From positions 1-62,500 of the forward strand of contig JAFVZB010000060.1 in assembly GCA_017508385.1 (NCBI GenBank): a stretch of DNA of 62,500 nucleotides, read 5' to 3'. The notes beneath the pieces are model-generated. The model saw only the letters and a list, made by a program, of their open reading frames with translations. It had not been told where the DNA came from and ran no database searches. The DNA is from Lentisphaeria bacterium. GTDB lineage: Bacteria; Verrucomicrobiota; Lentisphaeria; Victivallales; Victivallaceae. Each line of letters begins with the position of its first letter. Position 1 is the first letter of the stretch. Positions 59,601-62,500 of this stretch are shown here, piece by piece. A program made the position numbers and the translations under genes.

Positions 59601-61937
59601 GAAAAGGGCGGAGAGTTTATCATCACCCGCAAAGGTGACGTCTCAAACGGCGACATCAGCGGAGTTTTGACCATGGATGAAAACACCGTTTTGAGCAAAT
59701 CGGTCATCAAATCAGGCGGCATCATCTATCTGCTCAACCGTGCAAAGGGTGAAGATATCACCGTTTCAGTCAATGCAAATTTGTACGTCGATATGGCGGC
59801 TCAGGCAAAGAACATCACCATTGACGGCGGAGCAGTTCATGTTGCGGTCGGCGGAGTCATTTCCGATGTCGATATCAAATCAGACGGCAAGCTCTTCGTT
59901 TACGGCGGAGCTATCCTCGACGGCAAAGTTAACGTTTCAGGCACTCTCTGTGTCGGCGACAAAACAAGTGCCCTCGAGCAGGTTTCAGCCGCCAACGCCG
60001 AAATACTCCTCGACCTCTCAGCGCGCACTTCAGATGATGGCGCACTGGTTGACAACATTTCCAAAATCACAGGAGTCGATGATTTTACCGTCACCGTTTC
60101 CGACACCCAAACCGAGGGAGCATACAAACTCGCAGGCGGAGCCGCAGGCTTCGATGGCGCAATAACCGTCGGCAACGGCAGTGTTGAGTATGGAACTCTC
60201 ACCCTCGAAAACAGTGTCGTCAAGTATGAGAATATGACTTTTGAATTAACCGAAAATCAGGGAGACCTTATGTTAGATTACGCAGTCATCAAAGTTGATA
60301 ACATCGCTCCGACCTTGACCATCAGCGGAAATCCGACCGCATGGGTCAAGAGTGCGACCCTCAAAGCCGCCGCCAGCGATGCCAGCGGAATAAAACTCAC
60401 CCAGTACAGTTTCGACAACAAGACTTGGACTACCGGCACCAGCGTGACCGTGACCAAAAACGGAACGGTTTATTTCAAAACCACCGACAACGCCGACAAC
60501 GTTACCACCAAGAGTGTGTCTGTCACTAAAATCGACAACACAGCTCCGACTCTGACCATCAGCGGAAATCCGACCACATGGGCAAAGAGTGCCACTCTCA
60601 AAGCTGTTGTCAGCGATGCCGGCGGAATAAAACTCACCCAGTACAGCTTCGACAACAAGAATTGGACTACCGGAACCAGTGTGACCGTGACCCAAAACAG
60701 AACGGTCTATTTCAAGACCACCGACAACGCCGGCAACGTCACTTCCAAGAGCGTATCTGTCACCAAAATCGACAACACTTCTCCGACTCTGACCATCAGC
60801 GGAAATCCGACCTCGTGGGCAAAGAGTGCCACCCTCAAAGCTGTTGTCAGCGATGCCAGCGGAATAAAACTCACCCAGTACAGTTTTGACAACAAGACCT
60901 GGACTACCGGCACAAGTGTGACCGTGACCCAAAACAGAACGGTTTACTTCAAGACCACCGACAACGCCGGAAACGTCACTTCAAAGAGTGTAGCAGTCAC
61001 CAAAATCCGCACCGAAGAGCCGAAAGCCAACTTGCTTTCCAACGGAGTGTCTCAGATAGTCGGCTGGGATAAAGAAAAAGGAGCAGTAGGCTTTGTCGCC
61101 ACCGACGGAGTTCCCGGCAACAAGTGGCGGGGTGTCTGGGATTGGGATGGCAAAGACGTTGACCTCTGGCGTGTAGTCGGAGTCGGTCACTTCGCCGGAA
61201 GCAAAGTAGATCACGATGGAATTTTGCTCTACAACGGCATCGGAACCACCTTTGCCGCATGGACTAACCTCAACGACCCGAGTTACGGCTATGTAAATCT
61301 CTGCCACGTCGAGGGCAACTTCAACACCAAGTGCCTCACCGACCTTGATTCCGACCAGTACGATGACGTGCTCATCTATGACGAAAAAGGCTCATTCGGA
61401 GTCGTTCTCGATGGAGCGACTTACAAAGATATCTGGCACGTTGACAACGCCAAAACCAATCCGTGGCAGCTCTGCGGAGCAGGCTCATTCGGAGGCACTG
61501 CCGACAAACTCGTGGTCAAAAACACAAGCGGACACCTCTACTTGTGGACTAACAACGACCCGACTTTCAAGACTTGGAACTGGAGCCAATCCGTCCTCGG
61601 CTACATCGGCAACGACTTCGAGTTCGTCGATATCGGCGACTTCAAAGGAGACGGTAAAGACGATATCCTGCTGAAGAAAAAAGCCGATGGCGGCTTGTGG
61701 GTCTGGGATGACGGCAACGCCTCGACCGCCCGCTGGGTAGTGACTCCGGAAAAAGGCTTTGAAGTCGAGGGAATCGGCGACTACAACGGCGACGGCAAAG
61801 AGGATATCCTCGTGCGTGAGTACAACACCAAGTGGGGCGGCTGCGGCTATTACGCTCCGGGCGGAGACAAGCTCTGGAACGACCTCAACGCCCGCATCGA
61901 GACCGGTTACGAAAGCAACTTTGCCATCATCGCCTGA
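56637..61937 (+). CDS. Giant AIDA-type repeat surface protein
   Basis: 1766 residues from ATG 56637. Four zones: AIDA-I-like repeats (about 20-900) of roughly 19 residues, consensus SGGxANSTTVNSxGxMxIS, typical of self-associating or heptosylated adhesin passengers; a degenerate beta-helix zone (about 900-1220); three near-identical 79-residue Ig-like repeats (window 60307-61017, APTLTISGNPT and YFKTTDNAGNVTSKSVSVTK); and a C-terminal FG-GAP/VCBS-like zone with GDFKGDGKDDILL and GDYNGDGKEDILVREY calcium-type loops. There is no Sec signal and no autotransporter barrel, so export by a type I-like route is a guess. Extracellular adhesin is the most likely role. Confidence 0.85.
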   Translation: MLYEITNGVVRNGITLYRDSMTIWSGGEANSTTVSMGNMYISSGGIANSTTLNNFGFMDIKSGGEANNTTVNSYGRMFILSGGVANNTTVNSNGRMIINSGGVVTELYLKAGGALGGFSFNEDKYFAKINGVAEISHNVSIVYNSMLVSSGGEANSTTIDGGSMYISSGGIANSTTVNSWGFMDINSGGEANSTTVNSWGFMDINSGGEANSTTVNSGGSMHISSGGLVTELHLNAGGVLGGFSFNEDKYFAEINGVAEISHNVSIVDSRMFITSGGVANNTTVSSGSMYISSGGVTNSTTVNYYGSMNISSGGVANRNTVTGGHMDILSGGVADSTTVNSAGDMYISGGGTANRTTVNSSGYMSVLSGGTANSTTVNSSGYMYVLNGGTANSTTVNSSGYICISSGGLANSTTVNSVGAVHILSGGTANITTIKSSGHMHVSDGGVADEVIIREGGGIYVASGGTASVINDNPWGVRHLVFSDCGAEVSYIDRLTAKVYISSGGVITSADTLDGFSVTDGGDVVLLSGGIANNTTVNSGGTVHVSSGGAMNSTTMQNGWICVSDGGAVSNTSVYGGILHISGDGEANSTTVNSGTVHIYSGGAMNSTTMQSGWICVSGGGAVSNTSVDGGILHISGGGLANSTTVNSGTVHIFEGGTANSILMKGGWLCVSYGGTATIVRDNPFGVLQGTVTSDYGADVSYIDRLTAKVYISSGADITSADTLDDFYACDCDIVVLNGGRVTDITLDEWNANMTVSSGAVADTITVNGGWLCVGSGGVAEKVTNRGRLYVSSGGTATVYYNPFSYGSDITSEYGATVTYLGIENKIHIYSAGQSISRTDVLNDYALNSGHSAVILSGGTATGITVKNGGELYVSSGGSVSGFSGVFSAFSGAVVNGAVLRHDYMVGKVFSSNVMLVGGGFGYSEFDSYMLHTQVLSGGSVYIYEENISFENTTIRSGGIMNVTGYEEISGYSGDDRPIKTTFDKLVVEKGGEFIITRKGDVSNGDISGVLTMDENTVLSKSVIKSGGIIYLLNRAKGEDITVSVNANLYVDMAAQAKNITIDGGAVHVAVGGVISDVDIKSDGKLFVYGGAILDGKVNVSGTLCVGDKTSALEQVSAANAEILLDLSARTSDDGALVDNISKITGVDDFTVTVSDTQTEGAYKLAGGAAGFDGAITVGNGSVEYGTLTLENSVVKYENMTFELTENQGDLMLDYAVIKVDNIAPTLTISGNPTAWVKSATLKAAASDASGIKLTQYSFDNKTWTTGTSVTVTKNGTVYFKTTDNADNVTTKSVSVTKIDNTAPTLTISGNPTTWAKSATLKAVVSDAGGIKLTQYSFDNKNWTTGTSVTVTQNRTVYFKTTDNAGNVTSKSVSVTKIDNTSPTLTISGNPTSWAKSATLKAVVSDASGIKLTQYSFDNKTWTTGTSVTVTQNRTVYFKTTDNAGNVTSKSVAVTKIRTEEPKANLLSNGVSQIVGWDKEKGAVGFVATDGVPGNKWRGVWDWDGKDVDLWRVVGVGHFAGSKVDHDGILLYNGIGTTFAAWTNLNDPSYGYVNLCHVEGNFNTKCLTDLDSDQYDDVLIYDEKGSFGVVLDGATYKDIWHVDNAKTNPWQLCGAGSFGGTADKLVVKNTSGHLYLWTNNDPTFKTWNWSQSVLGYIGNDFEFVDIGDFKGDGKDDILLKKKADGGLWVWDDGNASTARWVVTPEKGFEVEGIGDYNGDGKEDILVREYNTKWGGCGYYAPGGDKLWNDLNARIETGYESNFAIIA
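57149..57286 (+). repeat. Perfect 57-bp tandem duplication in the adhesin
   Basis: The unit starting AGCGAACAGCACTACCGTAA occurs at 57149, 57206 and 57263, period exactly 57 bp (19 codons, SGGEANSTTVNSWGFMDIN). The first two copies are followed by the same AGCTGGGGGTTTATGG; the third diverges after AAAT. Identity at synonymous sites points to a recent slip or recombination. Confidence 0.85.
60307..61017 (+). repeat. Three 237-bp direct repeats (Ig-like units)
   Basis: Units begin near 60307, 60544 and 60781, 237 bp (79 codons) apart, with long runs of identical DNA such as AGCGGAAATCCGACC and CTCACCCAGTACAG. Encode three Ig-like domains of the giant adhesin. Minus-strand frames here (for example 60273-60932) are by-products of this repetition. 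Confidence 0.85.
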
Positions 61938-61945
61938 TTTTTGTG

Positions 61946-62500
61946 ATGTTTCCCGACAGCTTATTTTCAAGCGGTAACAAGCGGCTTGACTCCCAGCTGC
62001 GATTCACTGCCGAAATCGACAAGATGACCTCGGTTTTGCGCCGCACTCTGCTTCTCGACCGCAGCCGCTGCGAAAATGATGCCGAGCACTCATGGCACAT
62101 CGCCGTGATGGCTCTGCTCTTTGAGGAGTACGCCATAGAAAAGGTGAACACCCTTCACGCTGTGGAGATGCTTCTGGTGCACGACCTTGTGGAAATCTAT
62201 GCCGGAGATACTTTTGCATACGATACCGAAGCCAATAAAAGCAAGCAGAAACGCGAAAATGCGGCGGCGGACCGCCTGTTTTCTCTGCTTCCTACCGACC
62301 AGTCAGCGCGCATCAAGTCACTTTGGCTGGAGTTTGATGCCGGAGAAACCAGTGATGCGAAATATGCCAACTGCATGGATAAACTTCAACCGTTTTTCCA
62401 CAATATAATGACGGAAGGATACACTTGGCGTAATGCCGCAAATCCAGTTACCCGTATTCAAGTTGAAGAGCGCATGGCATGTGTAAAAGAGTTCATGCCG
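61946..62500 (+). CDS. HD-domain hydrolase, cut by window end
   Basis: 185 codons from ATG 61946 remain open to the last base, so the 3' end is missing. Reads MFPDSLFSSGNKRLDSQLRF; then NDAEHSWHIAVMA and LVHDLVEIYAGDT, the H...HD...D pattern of the YfbR/HDDC2 branch of HD hydrolases (5'-deoxynucleotidases). Family length is about 190-200 residues, so little is lost. No clear SD; a GTG lies directly before the ATG. Eight bases after the adhesin stop, but function suggests no link. Confidence 0.85.
   Translation, partial: MFPDSLFSSGNKRLDSQLRFTAEIDKMTSVLRRTLLLDRSRCENDAEHSWHIAVMALLFEEYAIEKVNTLHAVEMLLVHDLVEIYAGDTFAYDTEANKSKQKRENAAADRLFSLLPTDQSARIKSLWLEFDAGETSDAKYANCMDKLQPFFHNIMTEGYTWRNAANPVTRIQVEERMACVKEFMP

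Noticed and set aside
60273..60932. 219-codon open frame on the minus strand
   Set aside because: It lies inside the three Ig-like repeats of the giant protein and exists only because the coding strand is repetitive; its own sequence is a three-fold repeat.

Overview
The window looks like chromosomal DNA from a Gram-negative, probably anaerobic, gut-type member of the Lentisphaerota (Victivallales-like). The evidence is an outer-membrane and wall gene set (lpxB, an MsbA-type exporter, MurC, MreC/MreD/PBP2, TatAC), a single-chain pyruvate:ferredoxin oxidoreductase, two pseudopilin-leader H-x-DG proteins of the kind amplified in that phylum, and a giant AIDA-type repeat protein. The taxon is inferred from gene content, not from a marker RNA. 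Nearly all genes are tightly packed, many overlapping by 1 to 20 nt, and most recognisable promoters read TTGnnn-N16/17-TATATT-like. Left part (1-9 kb): a repeat-rich non-coding end; an in-frame NadD-RsfS fusion; a minus-strand run of KamA-like radical SAM protein, GH36-like alpha-galactosidase, TPR-like exported protein and two small unknown proteins; then pseudouridine synthase, QueH and an SNase-like nuclease. Two inverted copies of a palindromic ~130-bp repeat flank this block. Region 9.2-16.7 kb is an apparent operon of three large genes: a LeuA-like protein that has lost its metal-binding HxH, a TIM-barrel/acyl-CoA-ligase fusion, and NifJ-type PFOR, closed by a strong terminator. This is the best candidate for an undescribed metabolic unit. 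Region 16.8-22.3 kb holds two pseudopilin-like proteins and an operon of S15/CocE-type hydrolase, a DUF4838-like protein and a Gfo/Idh/MocA oxidoreductase. The gap 22.3-22.7 kb carries an array of small hairpins separated by the heptamer GCTTCAT/ATGAAGC, next to a tRNA-Arg(CCU) gene. This is the most striking non-coding structure in the window. Region 22.8-32.6 kb is a long housekeeping run: lpxB, LOG protein, xerD, aspS, an exported unknown protein, lytic transglycosylase, DUF3047-like protein, tatA, tatC, an RsmB-like methyltransferase and trmL. On the minus strand follow two SPFH proteins with triplicated N-terminal repeats (32.6-35.8 kb), a candidate structured RNA, and mcsB/mcsA. mcsA is divergent from a large EF-hand membrane protein, across a palindrome that overlaps both -35 boxes. 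Region 40.3-56.5 kb holds a DegT aminotransferase, MsbA-like exporter and murC; amidase and thiD on the minus strand; an exported unknown protein with mreC, mreD and PBP2; then a PurF homologue without the catalytic cysteine, speE, a metallophosphoesterase and an EamA transporter. The last 6 kb are the giant repeat protein and the start of an HD-domain hydrolase cut by the window end. Start sites, promoters and functions are my own reading of motifs; no database or folding program was run.
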